A DNA stretch of 64,000 nucleotides from Adiantum capillus-veneris (lineage: Eukaryota; Streptophyta; Polypodiopsida; Polypodiales; Pteridaceae): assembly GCA_014529385.2 (NCBI GenBank), contig CM043970.1, forward strand, positions 42,475,779 to 42,539,778, read 5' to 3'. Numbering within the stretch: position 1 is the stretch's first letter; each line of letters begins with the position of its first letter. The notes below the pieces were generated by a model. The model made no database searches. It saw nothing but the letters and a program-made list of their open reading frames with translations, and was not told the DNA's origin. Both the position numbers and the translations under genes were made by a program. Below, in pieces: positions 1 to 11,388 of this stretch.

Positions 1-618
1 ATAAGATTGTGCTGCATGGGTGTCAAGCTCACGCGCACAGAGCCTGCCTAACATTCACATAGTCGCACCTTGCAGCTCTATCAGAACTAGCTACAACTAA
101 CATAACTAATTAACACTAATTAGCATTGCACACTAGCAGAACTAACAACCTGCTCAACGCTACCCACTGCAAAAAACCTGCACATTATAAAGCTACTAAC
201 AGTAATAGACATGCTCAAACCTGCACATTATAGAGCTTAAAAAGATCTAGCAAAACCTGCACAAAGCTGCACATTGCAACACTAACACATCTAATCAGAA
301 CTCACAAAAAACCAAAAAGAACAGAAATGAATGGCTTCACGAGGCAGCACTAAGTGCTCCTCAAGCTTGGTGCAGGGCAATCCCAGACAGCAGCGCCAAA
401 AATGTGCGCTTCTACCGCACATATCGAAGGCTGGGGACTTGCCAAACACTGTGTGCGAGCCACAAATGGCTGCAAGCACTCAACCAGACTAAGCTCAAAG
501 GGGACAATGGTGTGTCACTCATCGCTCTATGCTTGCCATCATGAAGCATATTGTGTCGTGAAGAAGAAGGAGCTGCCGCTGCCACACTCAACCGCCTAGT
601 CGCCGTAATGCTCAATCG
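1..618. other. non-coding, no gene recognised
   Basis: About 0.6 kb without a convincing gene. The short open frames here carry no recognisable domain. The first 300 bases contain loosely repeated phrases such as CTGCACATTATA and AACCTGCACA, suggesting decayed repeat DNA. Confidence 0.5.
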
Positions 619-640
619 CTCTCTCTCTCTCTCTCTCTCA

Positions 641-711
<71 letters not shown>
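619..711. repeat. compound microsatellite (CT)n-(AC)n
   Basis: A run of about ten CT units (619-639) is followed after a short A-rich spacer by about 33 AC units (about 645-711). Open frames through it encode only Ser-Leu or Thr-His repeats and are not genes. Confidence 0.97.
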
Positions 712-713
<2 letters not shown>

Positions 714-1368
714 GTCTCAGCACACGATGGAGAAGAAGGTAGAGGTAGAGCAAGAGTACTTCTTTAGCATGTACCTCAAGAATGAGGATTTTAGGTCAAA
801 ATGGAACTTTTATATGAATCTGACCCATTCACACATGAACACCCACAACGGTCGGGCATAGCAAAAATAATGTAAAAATAAAATAAGTGGTGCGCCTCTC
901 ATCAACAATCACCTATGCACCCATAGGACCGACAAGCGTGGTCCATGACTCAAATAAAGTGATAAGACATCCGTCAAAGGTGATAGGGTGTTTGTAAGTG
1001 GTTAACAGTGTGTGTGTGTGTGTGTGTATGTTTTGATTGGTCTAGCTTGTTGCTTTCTCAATCTAGCAAATTTATGGGGGATACAAGGTTTTCTCTACGT
1101 GAAGGGAAATGGGAAGCAGGATATATGCAAGCTCTTTGTGTGAAAGAAGAAGGGATGTAGGAGAGACACACAAGTTCCTCTCTGTGAAGGGATGTAGTAG
1201 ACACACACAAGTTCTCTCTATGTGAAGGGAGAAGACTTGAGGGATGTAGTGTATGTAAGGGATAGACTCCATTTTTGCACATGTAAACTTTTGTTTAGTT
1301 GTGTAACATAGCGTGTAGGTTCATTTGTCATTGTAGGACTATCTTTACTAGTGCAACTCCATGACATT
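712..1368. other. non-coding with degenerate minisatellite
   Basis: No gene seen. A TG run lies at 1009-1027. From about 1088 to 1260 there are roughly four imperfect units built on GTGAAGGGATGTAG and ACACACAAGTTC, a degenerate tandem repeat of about 40-50 bp. Confidence 0.6.
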
Positions 1369-1391
1369 TGTGTGTGTGTGTGTGTGTGTTT

Positions 1392-1422
<31 letters not shown>
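1369..1422. repeat. compound tract (TG)10-T13-G21
   Basis: TG dinucleotides (1369-1388) run directly into 13 T (1389-1401) and then 21 G (1402-1422). So long a G homopolymer is rare and its length may be unreliable in the assembly. Confidence 0.95.
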
Positions 1423-1423
<1 letters not shown>

Positions 1424-1686
1424 CTTGCAATTAGAGTGGTGAGTCTAGGAGATGAATCAACATAGTTAGAGAGGAGCACTTGCATAAGGCATGAGGTTCT
1501 GAAGAGCGACACAAAGTTGAGCTCTTTGGTGAGGTTGATAAATGTAATGATATTTATTTATGGTACACTGATTGGAATTTATTGTGTGACTCGCATAATT
1601 AAAGTAATATGTGCCATTGGTTTGTCTCTTAAGATTAAAAACTGGATGCCTACTATCAAGGATAGAGCCCAATTTATTTTATAAAC

Positions 1687-1714
1687 CTCTCTCTCTCTCT
1701 CTCTCTCTCTCTCT
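1687..1714. repeat. microsatellite (CT)14
   Basis: A perfect CT dinucleotide run of about 28 bp in otherwise AT-rich non-coding DNA. Confidence 0.97.
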
Positions 1715-2200
1715 AACACTTTAGAAATTTATAAATAGTTTGCATGGGTTCATTATGGGACCCCATGTGATGGGGAGTGGCCTTTGTTGTTATCTAGTGT
1801 TGATCTTCGTCTCTCTCCCATTCTATCTTCCATGCATGTGCTCCGTTCTTAGAGGTACACATGTATGCGCCAATAGCTATCATATGCTAGCATTAGTAGC
1901 TATTAGACAGCTGTCACAAGCGTAGCTGTCTGATTGCTAGCTAAAGTGTACTACATACTTATATGCGATCAATATCCAATAGTTGTCTAATAGCTAGCAA
2001 ATATCTATCACATATTTATGTAGCTTATAGCTACCAGATAGCTATTAGGGTCCTATCTACTAGTAATTCCTAGGAGCTGCCTCATAGCTATTAGGCACAT
2101 ATTTATTCCTCAGCACCATCAGCCTGGCTTGCATAAATAATGTCCTCAAGAACAGGGACATTTCTACGAATGGCATTACCATCCTCAACACCCATACTTT

Positions 2201-2236
<36 letters not shown>

Positions 2237-3405
2237 TTCTTCGACAATTAGGTGCACACTGTAAGTTTCTTGAGCCTCTTGGATGCTTTCACTTGACTGG
2301 ATTTCTTTCTCCATGCAAATAGAAACAAGTCCTATAAAGTGTCCCCACAATCCTATCAACACTCATTCCTGTACATAGACAACATGCCAATTCAAAACAT
2401 ACACTAGACATAAAAAATATTGTATATGTTTCATTCTCTATTTCATAAGCATACCTTGAAGTTAGGAAGCGACATTGTCAACATGTCCAACATTCTCAGA
2501 TCATGTGCACTGTGAGAGCCTTGTGTGAACCTTCGGGACATACTCTACTTTGAATTGCTATTTTTTGCATGCTTTACCTATTTTGAGACGTCTTCGATGG
2601 ATTCTCCACATCCTTATCCACATCACTTAGTATCTCAGGTTCTAACCCATCATCAAGTGACCCCTTCATTGAAGACACTACCCTCTTGGCTGAAGATGCT
2701 ACCAAATATAGTACAAAGAATTTCACAACTGTCAGCTAACCTAAAATATAGTACAACCAAGACATCGAGTAACATGTAGGCATCACATAGCTATCAATTC
2801 TCAACAACATTAAGAACCCAACAACATACTAATGTTTCTTATCTATGCTATCAAGACTCACATTTTGATTGGTAGGGCAATCCTCAACAATGTTGGAAGG
2901 ATTGTCTTTTTCCATCATTGTAGGTACCTACAATTTCTCCAGTGGGCTACAAGCAAACCTCGTTAGGGATTCACCCAACATTTAGAGCCAATGATACGAT
3001 GCAATAGCGACGCTGATTGTACTGCTATTGCACTTGATCTCTTCAATGGGCTCTACATAGACATGCTTGGCCCACTATCACGTGATATTGGTAGACATGA
3101 AGCTACTATAGAAAATTAAGTGAACATTTTGCAAATGATGGCTTATAGAACTCAAATACTAAAAATGCATATCATAAGTGTATCTATCAAATCCAAGCAT
3201 ATGAGATAGCAGTTAGTAGATGGCTACATGTAGATTTATTTTTTATAAAAACTTTCATGGCTAATGGCTATCAATATCTACCGGGTAGCATGAAAATAGT
3301 ACTTTGATAGCTATATAATAGCAACACCATCCCAAAGTTGTCTAAATGAAGTTCAATACCCAATATGATAGCTTTTAATGAACCAAGCTATCTATAGGAT
3401 ACTCC
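1715..3405. other. AT-rich non-coding, TAGCTA-rich
   Basis: No gene recognised. The palindromic hexamer TAGCTA and relatives (TAGCTATTAG, CTAGCTA) recur many times between about 1865 and 2100 and again near 3185-3330. An (AC)16 run lies at 2202-2233. This looks like decayed repeat sequence, possibly of a MITE-like element, but no terminal inverted repeats were found. Confidence 0.5.
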
Positions 3406-3591
3406 CTCCCTTCTTGTGGAGTCTATTCTCATATAGCTATCATCATAAATTGGTTAAAGGTAATTGTATTCTTTGGTTGTATAGTTGTCCATAAAAACGT
3501 AGTTGTCGCTCCCTTCTTGTGGAGTTTATTCTCATAAAGTGGTTAACGATAGTTGTATTCTTTACTTTCGTGGTATAGTTGTCCATAAAAA
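3406..3591. repeat. imperfect tandem duplication of about 90 bp
   Basis: Two related units, 3406-3497 and 3509-3591, share CTTCTTGTGGAGT, TATTCTCATA, GTTGTATTCTTT and ATAGTTGTCCATAAAAA in the same order. The second copy is slightly shorter. Confidence 0.85.
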
Positions 3592-4489
3592 TAAGAAAAA
3601 AGGTGAAACCATCAACCCTATGTACATGTTACAAATCATGAGGCCATGGGACAATAACTAAAAAATCTTCAAAGCGCCCAATTAAATCAAAATATGGTGG
3701 CTTATAATATAGAGTTAGTTATTTCATGAATCGTTACATGAGGATGAAGCATTGCTATTGAACACGCTGGTGCAACCAAAGTTGGTCCATGCTGAAAAGT
3801 GTTAAGTGCAATGTTGTGTATGCAGACAAGTGTATGGTAAAGGGATAAAGCCAATGCGGGAGGCTTGGGCAAGACAATGGCAGCAAAAATGTATGCTCAA
3901 AGTGGTTTTTAGGCCAAGGGACCTTCAAATTGGGATAATTGGGATGGCCTTCAAATTGGGATAATCAAGTGCCCTGGAATGTAGGGTTCAAGATGCTCTA
4001 GAGGCCTGTCCAGATGGCTCGTCAAACGGAGCCCCAATGTGAAAGATATCAAAGTTCTAATTTAGAAGCCTTTGCAGATCCCCGATGAGCAAGGAAGATG
4101 GGGATAGATGGTTAGAGTTGATGTCAACATATAGGCATGTGAAGCTTGAGTTGTGGAGCATGCCAGACTTTTTGGATTGCCGATCAGAACCCGGATGGGA
4201 AATTTATGGGCCGATGAAGTTTTCAAGGGGGCCAGTTGTGTGCTCATTGGGCGACATTGATAGGCGCATTGATAGGAGTGTTTTTGAGCTCGCTAAGGTT
4301 CTCCAAAATTGCATGTGATGTGAGGAATCATTTGGAATTTATGGCTTGTTGATCAGAGTCATGGGCACGGAGATACACTCAGTTCAAGCTAGCAGACAAC
4401 AACGAGACGAGGGGAAAATCAAGCTTTTTCTACTTTAATGGATTGTTGTTTGGGCATGAGGTAGTCAGGACACGACAAAGTTCTCAGGA
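3592..4489. other. non-coding, no gene recognised
   Basis: A 77-codon forward frame at 4085-4318 has no family I recognise and no neighbouring exon. A short direct repeat, CCTTCAAATTGGGATAAT, occurs twice at about 3925-3965. Confidence 0.4.
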
Positions 4490-5536
4490 TCTAGAGCCGG
4501 CAGGTGGAGCTCCCATATGGTGCGATAGGGAAAAAATATGTGGCAAGCCTAGCCGTGCACGAGCACCCATGGTGTGAAAATTGGATGCTTTATACTCTCC
4601 TTGGTTGTATAGGGTAAAAGTAAAGCAAAAGGTGATCTCCATAGTTAAGGCCCAAGGGAAAGGGGAAAAATATCAATAGGGTCAGGCACCGTGGCTTTTT
4701 TTAGAAAGTAAAGGTTGAAGAAGAAAAAACTAAAACATGTAGCATCTTCTAAGTGGAAGGTTTTTTTGGGAGAAAAGAGAAAAAGAGGGAGTTAAAAAAA
4801 AGGGAGAGTTTTCCTTTGGCTTGGGGAGAAGAAAAACAGGGGGAGGGGGGGTTTGCGAAGCAATGAGGCGAGCATTGGGATGGTCTTCTTCGGATGGTCT
4901 TCTTCTTTGCAGGCTTGGTCAAGGGGGAGGCAAGCCCAAGGAGCGGCTTTTGGAGAAAGGGCTTTGGGGTGACAAGATCTTGAGAGAGGAAAGAGCTCAT
5001 GTGCATGCATGCATGTGTGCCTTGACAACAAAGGCAAGAGGAAAGTCTGATTCTCAACGACGGCACCAACGAGGGTTGTTGTGATCAGATTTTTGTGCTC
5101 GTCGAGGTTGTGCCGATGAGGTTGTTTGTACTAGGTTGTTTTGAGCAAATGAAAGCAAGGATTGCCCGCAATTTTGGTGTCATTTCCCCTTCCCCCCTCT
5201 GTTCTACTGTTCTTGTGCTTGTGTCCACGGTGTTGGGTGTATGTGTAGGCAAGTGTGCCCCCATGAAACTGGTGGTGTCTTGTGGCAAAGAGAGAGAAAG
5301 AGACTTTAGGTGTGCACGGGAAGCTGTGAAATGTGTCATGCGGTGCGCATGTGTTCAATTGTGATTTGATATATGATATATCGTGATCGAATCGAGAGGT
5401 GTGTAGGTGGTGGTCTCTTAGCAGAAAAGATGATTTTGAAGGTGAATCCCAGTGGATTGGGGTGTTGTGTTTACCCTCAGCTATAGAGAGGCAAAATGGT
5501 TTGTGTTCTAGGTGCGTACCCCCTTCCCCCTATCTA
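4490..5536 (+). mobile_element. putative 5' LTR of gypsy element X
   Basis: This segment matches 48208-49189 in a colinear way. Shared blocks include CAGGTGGAGCTCCCATATGG (versus CAGGTGGATCTCCCATGTGG), a CCTTCCCC-rich tract, a purine-rich segment, and a GCTATAGAG versus GCTATATAG TATA-like site about 60 bp before the end. It ends just before a primer-site-like sequence and lies 80 bp upstream of a gag start, as a 5' LTR should. The left boundary is uncertain and the two copies are strongly diverged. The frames inside it are purine-rich artefacts, not genes. Confidence 0.5.
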
Positions 5537-5614
5537 TGTTCTTGTGCCCCCACAGAGGAGCACACTGATTGCTCCTGTTGGTGAAGTAAAAAAGCAGGTT
5601 TTATATTGGTAAAG
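5537..5614 (+). promoter_or_regulatory. element X primer-binding region and short leader
   Basis: The segment TTGTGCCCCCACAGAGG at about 5540 matches in position and sequence the presumed primer sites of family I (TGGCGCCCCCACGGAGG after LTR B, TGGTGTCCCCCATAGAGG after LTR A). This suggests X and family I are primed by the same tRNA, which I did not identify. The gag start codon follows 60-75 bases later. Confidence 0.45.
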
Positions 5615-6440
5615 ATGGCGTCTCGAAGCTATGGTCCAATTTTTACAGGTGAAGAGAATCCAGACAAATGGCTTGCAGATTTTGAATTGTACATGTTGTC
5701 TTTTTGAATGCCTAATGAAGACAGCAAGATGCAAACCTTCCCATTGGAGCAGAAATGCCAAATTGTGGTTCGAAGCTTTGGAGGTTGAGCTAAGACAGGC
5801 ATGTTTTTCTCTACGGGCAAGATTTTTGCATGATTTTCACAAAGAAGCATCTCTAGTTGAGATGGATGCGTGGCTAAAGGCTCTAAAGTAGGATGTAGGT
5901 GAGGAATTTAGATTGTTTTTGCATCATTTTGAAGCATGTTGGGCAGAGTTACCAACGGCTATGCAGCTAGCCAATAGTGAGTACTTTAAATTGGATAAGT
6001 TTATGGCATGCTTACATCCAAAGGTGCGAGAGAAAGTGGACTTTGAAAGCCTAGAGAACTACAATGGGGTAGTGGCGATTGCAAGGTCGAAAAGTTAAAA
6101 AAAAAAAAGATACAACAGGGTGTAGCAGGTTATGAAGCAATGGCACCTGTTCAACCGCAAAGTCCTCGAGCGTCAACTAAGGAGGAAAATCAAGGGAATA
6201 GGGCTACGACTGCTATTCCACATCAGTGGATACATACGGTTCAAGGTCTATTGGAGCAGATGCAAGAGTTGCGATTGAGTGTAATGGATAAGGGATAGCC
6301 GAGAGGAGCAAGGGGCAGGGCAAGGCCTCTACCTGGAAGGTGATATAATTGTGATGAAGAAGGGCATTATGTACCAGACAGTCGCCATCCGGTGAGGGAA
6401 AGAGGTGGTATCTACCCACTGTTTGGCAGAGGGAGAGGCC
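5615..6440 (+). pseudogene. element X gag remnant (capsid and zinc knuckle)
   Basis: The frame opens at 5615 with MASRSYGPIFTGEENPDKW, typical of Ty3/gypsy gag. It is broken by a stop after about 33 codons and by frameshifts, and continues in other frames (5730-5890 and 5913-6098) with capsid-like text such as FLHHFEACWAEL and FMACLHPKVREKV. A zinc-knuckle relic lies at 6341-6382: the order YNC..EGH is kept, but the first cysteine codon is now TGA and the last is serine. It cannot encode a working nucleocapsid. Confidence 0.75.
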
Positions 6441-6559
6441 AAGAACAATTTAATGGCCTGAGGGAGTAGGCAATTGAGAATCCAGTGCAGTAGGCCCAGA
6501 CGGATGGCATTAGCACGAGGCTAGCAAGGGGTAAGGGCAATGTGCAGGTGGTGCAAAAT

Positions 6560-7010
6560 ATGGCGCTCAAGGTAGGTATCCTGACAGATGTTCTTCCTTT
6601 GGTGGATGCTATCATTGAGAAAAGGATGCAGGTTTTTGCCTATATAGATGGTGGAGCATAGGTTTGTGTCATGAAGGAGGCTACGATGAGGAAAACAAGT
6701 GTTAAAGCGGTAGCCAAGCTGAATGTGCGCATGAGGATGGCTAACCATACTAAATCTAGGTGTTTGGGTGTGGCCTAGGACGTAAGTGTGAAAGTTATGG
6801 GCATTGAGTGCCTAATTGACTTTTTTGTGATGAAAGAAGGTGATAACTCTTATCCAATCATCTTGGATAGGCCATGGATGTTGGCAATAGGTGCCAAACA
6901 GGATTGGGAAAACAGAGTGTTTGCCTTGCCTGGATAAAGAGAAAGGAAGACTGTGGTGCTAGATCTGAAGATCAAGGAAAGCCATTTCCATCCCATGGCA
7001 GCGAGGGACG
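6560..7010 (+). pseudogene. element X aspartic protease remnant
   Basis: The stretch contains AYIDGGA (catalytic region at about 6641-6657) followed at once by a stop, then downstream text ending SYPIILDRPW, the usual C-terminal signature of gypsy proteases. The active site reads D-G-G rather than D-S/T-G, the same variant as in family I. Several stops (about 6658, 6778) make this a pseudogene. An acidic linker follows. Confidence 0.7.
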
Positions 7011-7687
7011 AGGATGACACCACCAGCTATGAGTATGAGACTGAAACGGCCTATGATGAAGGTTATACAGGTACAGGGGAAGAAGAAAAGCAAGGATGAC
7101 ATGCTCAAGATTGATGTTGACTTGTTTGGGGTCACTGTGGAAGAACCTTTTGCAAAAGAGGAGGTGCAAGCACAGGTGCATGCCATAGGTACTAACGAGG
7201 TGATCAATATGCTAAGTGGAAACTTGACTAGGCAAAAGCAACAAATCTATGTCCAATTGTGTGCATCTTTTTTGAACTTTTTTGCAAAGGAGTATAAAGA
7301 TTTGTGAGGAGCCAAGGGTGTTGAGCACAAAATAACCCTCAAGGAAGGATACAAGCCTAAGGTGCAGAAGCTAAGGAGATTGGGTGAAATTCAAAAGGAA
7401 GCCCTTTGGCAGGAGATCAATCAATTATTGGATGCAGGTATTATATACCCCGTGAAGGAGTCAGAGTGGGTTCCCCCAATAGTTATCACTCCTAAAAAGA
7501 ATGGGAGATGGCGGGTGGGTGTCAATTATAAGCCACTGAATGCTGTGACCAAGAGGAATCACTACCCATTGCCATTTCAAAATGAGATCTTAAATCAGGT
7601 GGCTGGCCATGAAAGGTATTCCATTATGGATGGATTTTTGGGTTACTTTCAAATAGGGATTTCTCTTGAAGGCCAGCTAAAGACGAC
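7011..7687 (+). pseudogene. element X reverse transcriptase, N-terminal part (interrupted)
   Basis: Reading through a stop at about 7305, the segment encodes the pre-RT linker and the first RT motifs: GIIYPVKESEWVPPIVITPKK, GRWRVGVNYKPLNA and HYPLPF, then DGFLGYFQI. The text ends at LKTTF, where copia-1 is inserted. The rest of the motif resumes at 12670 on the far side of that element. This is the Ty3/gypsy RT fingers and start of the palm; the catalytic FxDD box is not present on either side. Confidence 0.85.
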
Positions 7688-7692
7688 ATTCA
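7688..7692. repeat. target-site duplication ATTCA, left copy (copia-1)
   Basis: ATTCA at 7688-7692 is repeated at 12665-12669 directly outside the other LTR. Removing the element and one copy restores a continuous gypsy RT frame (TTF followed by I-S-P-W-G). Confidence 0.95.
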
Positions 7693-7884
7693 TGAAGGAG
7701 TACGAGCGGAAGTGCGACGCGAGAGAGAGTGCGAGAAGAAGAGCACGACGATATGGTGAACTCGCTCTACTGTAATGTGTAGAGCATAGTGAGTTCTTAT
7801 TAGGTTTTTACAAAAGAATATGTGTACATAACTGGCGGCCCGCCCACTTACCAGGGTGACCACATTGGGCTTTATACCCCAACA
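7693..7884 (-). repeat. copia-1 3' LTR
   Basis: 192 bp beginning TGAAGGAG and ending CCCCAACA on the plus strand; the same unit recurs at 12473-12664. Read on the reverse strand it starts TGTTGGGGTATAAAG, with a TATA-like element at the very start of U3. The internal side is GGTTGGAGGT-like on its plus-strand complement, a plausible polypurine tract at 7885-7900. Confidence 0.95.
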
Positions 7885-7984
7885 ACCTCCAACTTAAAGT
7901 CCAATGTGGTACTTTAAGTGTGAGAGAAGCTACTATACAAGCTAATATACAAGAGATGTAGAGAAGTGATGTACTACCCTACAC

Positions 7985-8637
7985 CTAACTGCTTGCGAAA
8001 ATGCACAAAGCTCTATGAGGGAAGTCAATTTGTAAGTAGATCCGCAGGATTTTCTGTGGTGTGAACTTTGACAAGCTGAAGCTGCTTATCCTCGAGCATT
8101 TCCTTGATGAAATGATACTTCACATCCACATGCTTTGTCTTTGAGTGATAAACTGGATTGCGAGCCAATTGTATAGCACTTTGACTATCACAATATAACA
8201 CAGGCATCTCTTCTTTGATTCCCAAATCTGTTACTAGTCGATTAAGCCAAATTGATTCTTTGTATGCCTCTGATGCTGCAACATATTCAGCCTCTGTAGT
8301 AGACTGAGTAACACAATCTTGTAATCTAGAACGCCATGATACTGCTCCACCAGCCAATGTAAAGACATACCCTGACGTAGACCTTCGGTTGTCTAAGTCA
8401 CTTGCATAATCTGAGTCTGTAAAACCCTTTACACTTAGCTCCTGACTCCCATAGCATATACGCATACTCTTTGTAGCTTTCAGGTATCTCAATATTCCTT
8501 TCACTGCCTCCCAATGTTTCTTGCGTGGGTTTGACATGTATCGACTTACTACTCCCACTGCAAATGCAATGTCTGGGCGAGTAGCAATCATTGCATACAT
8601 CAAACTACCCACTGCAGACGCATATGGTATCTTATTT
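7985..8637 (-). CDS. copia-1 RNase H domain (3' end of pol)
   Basis: The reverse-strand frame encodes the copia RNase H: GSLMYAM and RPDIAFAVG in the connection, then TDSDYAS, STSGYVF, TTEAEYVA and YCDSQSAI, which carry the D, E and D residues of the active site, ending HTTENPADLLT. RNase H removes the RNA strand of the RNA-DNA hybrid during reverse transcription. A frameshift near 8640 separates it from RT. The domain itself looks intact. Confidence 0.93.
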
Positions 8638-9540
8638 CAGCCTGTTCTTCCTCAGACATAGGACAATCTTGTTTGCTAAGTTTCACATATGGTGGCAATG
8701 GAACACTCAATGCCTTTCCCTTCTCCATATTGAAACGTTGCAAAACCTTGTCAATATACTCTGTTTGAGATAACCAAATCAACTTCTTTGATCTGTCTCT
8801 CTCAATGCGCATACCAAGTATATGACTTGCCTCACCCATGTCTTTCATGTCAAACGATTTTGCCATCTTTGACTTCAAAGCTGAAATTTCTTCCAAGTGC
8901 TTTCCAACAATCAACATGTCATCCACATACAAAATAAGGATCAGCCAACTGCCATCCTTAGCCTTATTTGTATATAGATAGTGATCGAACTCACTACGTT
9001 TGTAGCCTTGAGAAAGCATAAACTTGTGGAATTTATGGTACCATGCCCTCGGTGATTGTTTTAAGCCATAAAGACTCTTTAACAACTGGCATACCCAATC
9101 TTCCTTGCCTTTCTCAACAAACCCTTCTGGCTGCTGCATGTAAATTTCCAGATCTAAATCACCATGCAAGAACGCTGTCTTGACATCCATTTGGTGCAAC
9201 ACCAAATCTAATATGGCAACCAATGCAAGAAAGCATCTCAATGTAGTCATCTTGACCACCGGAGAGAAGACTTCATCAAAGTCAATGCCTTGTTCTTGCT
9301 TAAAGCCCTTGGCAACAAGCCTTGCTTTGTACTTTGGCTGACTATCATGAGCGGTGATCTTATACCTGTAAACCCATTTACAGGGTAGAGCCTTTTTGCC
9401 CCGTGGTAATTTAACTAGCTTCCATGTCTGGTTTTTATGCAGAGCTGTCATCTCTGACTGCATGGCCAATTGCCAATTCCCGGAGTCCTTCATTTGCACT
9501 GCTTCCTTGTAACATGAAGGCTCATTGCAATCAGTTCACA
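8600..9540 (-). CDS. copia-1 reverse transcriptase domain
   Basis: A 299-codon reverse-strand open frame (9499-8600) with the copia RT landmarks in order: LPCKWVYRYK, YKARLVAKGF, DVKTAFLHGDL, YMQQPEGF, LKSLYGLKQSPRAW and the catalytic LYVDDMLIVG (YVDD codons at 8918-8929). It copies element RNA into cDNA in the virus-like particle. An in-frame TGA near 9537 and a frameshift near 8640 detach it from the rest of pol, but the catalytic core is uninterrupted. Confidence 0.95.
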
Positions 9541-9926
9541 TGACATAGTTCATAGATGGAACAAACCTATTAGGAGGTCGCATGATACGTCCAGATCTAC
9601 GCACAGTAGGTGGCTCAGGCTCAGCCACAACCTGTGGTTCCACTCTATCGTGTCCTTGCTCCTCTTGAGCCCTGACATTTTGTCTTGCACGTGCAGTTCC
9701 ATCTTCTTGGAAGACAACTCTTCTAATCTCCTCAACCCTCTCTCGTTTAGAATGATATTTGGATTCGTTAAAGTGAACATCATTGATGCGGACAACCTTT
9801 CTGGATTCGGGATCCTAAAGTTTGTACCCCATCTCACCAGAATTACCATAGCCTAGAAAGATGCACTTTCTACTCTTTGGCTCAAGTTTGTTCCTAAATT
9901 CCTTTGGAACGTGAGTATATGCCTCA
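9541..9926 (-). pseudogene. copia-1 integrase C-terminal region, frameshifted
   Basis: After a frameshift near 9927 the integrase tail continues in another reverse frame: text such as HVPKEFRNK, KCIFLGYG and DPESRKVVRINDVHFNE, followed by a charged linker (QEEQGHDRVEPQ) and RRSGRIMRPPNRF. A Trp codon is TAG near 9820. The non-catalytic tail is well preserved apart from these breaks. Confidence 0.8.
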
Positions 9927-11369
9927 CAGCCAGACTCTGAGATGCTTGTATGAGGGCATTTTGCCTGGCCATACCATCTTTGGCACTGAATCCTTCTGCA
10001 AAACCTTGCTAGGAGATCTATTTACAAGATGAACAGCTGTTGATACAGCTTCAGCCCAAAACCCATTTGGCAGCTGTGCATTAGACAACATACTTCTGAC
10101 CTTCTCTTGTATGGTCCTATTCATCCTCTCGGCAACACCATTTTGAGGAGGATTGTAAGGAGCAGTAAGTTCACGTTTTATACCTTTTGACTCACAAAAG
10201 TCCTGAAAGGCCTTTGAAACATACTCTCCACCATTGTCAGTGCGTAAGCATTTAAGCTTCTTGCCACTCTGATTCTCCACAAGTGTCACAAACGTTTTGA
10301 AAACACTAATCGCTTCATCCTTGTGCTTGAGAAAGTAAACCCATACTTTCCTCGAGTAATCATCTATAAATGTCATAAAGTAAGAAGCTCCCCCTAGAGA
10401 TAGGTTAGGCATGGGTCCACACAAATCACTATGAACAAGTGCCAACTGTGTATCTCTTCTACTGCTTCTATGCTTATGTGGCTGCTGTGTTTGCTTACCA
10501 TACAGACAATGTTCACAGAATTCAAAATCATTAAATGAAAAGCCAGGCAAATAAACAGAACGAGACAAGATTTCCATTCCCTTCTTGGACATATGTCCTA
10601 ACCGGCTATGCCACAAAGAAACGTTCGGCTGCTCGGTTACATTGATTAAATTTTTAGAGACATTTGATACATAAATCATGTAAAGTCCTCCAGACTTTAC
10701 TCCATGTGCTACTGTCATAGAACCCTTGGATATCTTCCACATGTTCTGTCCAAAAGTGGTGACGTAGCCAACATCATCAAGTAAACCTGTGCTGATCAAG
10801 CTCTTTGTAATTGCGGGAACATGTCTCACATTCTTCAGCGTGAAAGAAGAGCCATTCTGAAACTTCAATTGAACATCTCCAACACCTAAGATCTCACATG
10901 TCTGCCCATTGCCTAGCCGAACATGATCTTTAGTGGTCACATAAGAGGTAAACCACTCCTTGTTTGGAGACACATGAAGTGATGCCCCTGAGTCTATAAT
11001 CCAGTCACTCAGTGCATTTCCATCAGATGCTGTAAGAAGAGCTGAGTCCATTGTATTCTTCAAGAAGTAGATGTCTCCTGACACTAGACTCTCATCCTCT
11101 GCAACAGTGTTTGTCACATTTATTTCTTGAATCTTCACTGAGGACTTGTTCTTCTCACCATGGTCTTCTGCTTTCTCTTTGCCTTTTTCTGCTTTCCATT
11201 CTCTGCAGTCTCTTTTCATGTGACCCTTCTTGCCACAATGGTAGCATTCTATGTCACTCTTGCCTTTAGCACTGCGGGACTTGCTACGAGACTGATTCCT
11301 CTTTCCACCTTTGTACTTTTCTTTGGTTCTTCCCCTGACAACTAGGGCTGTTCCTTTGCCTTTGTCCAT
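9924..11369 (-). CDS. copia-1 Gag zinc knuckle, protease and integrase core
   Basis: A 481-codon reverse-strand frame. In order it holds a basic region, a perfect CCHC knuckle (CYHCGKKGHMKRDC, about 11207-11249), a protease with WIIDSGASLH (DSG codons at 10986-10994), the GAG-pre-integrase HHCC finger (WHSRLGHMSKKGM and CEHCLYGKQ) and the integrase core with its three acidic residues in HSDLCGPM (about 10410-10434), TDNGGEY (10222-10241) and NGVAERMN (10119-10142). All visible catalytic residues are intact. The methionine is not the true start; the frame is entered from gag through a +1 error near 11395. Confidence 0.95.
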   Translation of the reverse strand: MDKGKGTALVVRGRTKEKYKGGKRNQSRSKSRSAKGKSDIECYHCGKKGHMKRDCREWKAEKGKEKAEDHGEKNKSSVKIQEINVTNTVAEDESLVSGDIYFLKNTMDSALLTASDGNALSDWIIDSGASLHVSPNKEWFTSYVTTKDHVRLGNGQTCEILGVGDVQLKFQNGSSFTLKNVRHVPAITKSLISTGLLDDVGYVTTFGQNMWKISKGSMTVAHGVKSGGLYMIYVSNVSKNLINVTEQPNVSLWHSRLGHMSKKGMEILSRSVYLPGFSFNDFEFCEHCLYGKQTQQPHKHRSSRRDTQLALVHSDLCGPMPNLSLGGASYFMTFIDDYSRKVWVYFLKHKDEAISVFKTFVTLVENQSGKKLKCLRTDNGGEYVSKAFQDFCESKGIKRELTAPYNPPQNGVAERMNRTIQEKVRSMLSNAQLPNGFWAEAVSTAVHLVNRSPSKVLQKDSVPKMVWPGKMPSYKHLRVWL

Positions 11370-11388
11370 TGTCTTTCTATTGGTTTCT

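Noticed and set aside
4749-5084. Overlapping frames on both strands, up to 106 codons
   Set aside because: The sequence is purine-rich LTR-like DNA with a second copy at 48.4 kb. No domain is recognisable and the frames are not kept in that copy.
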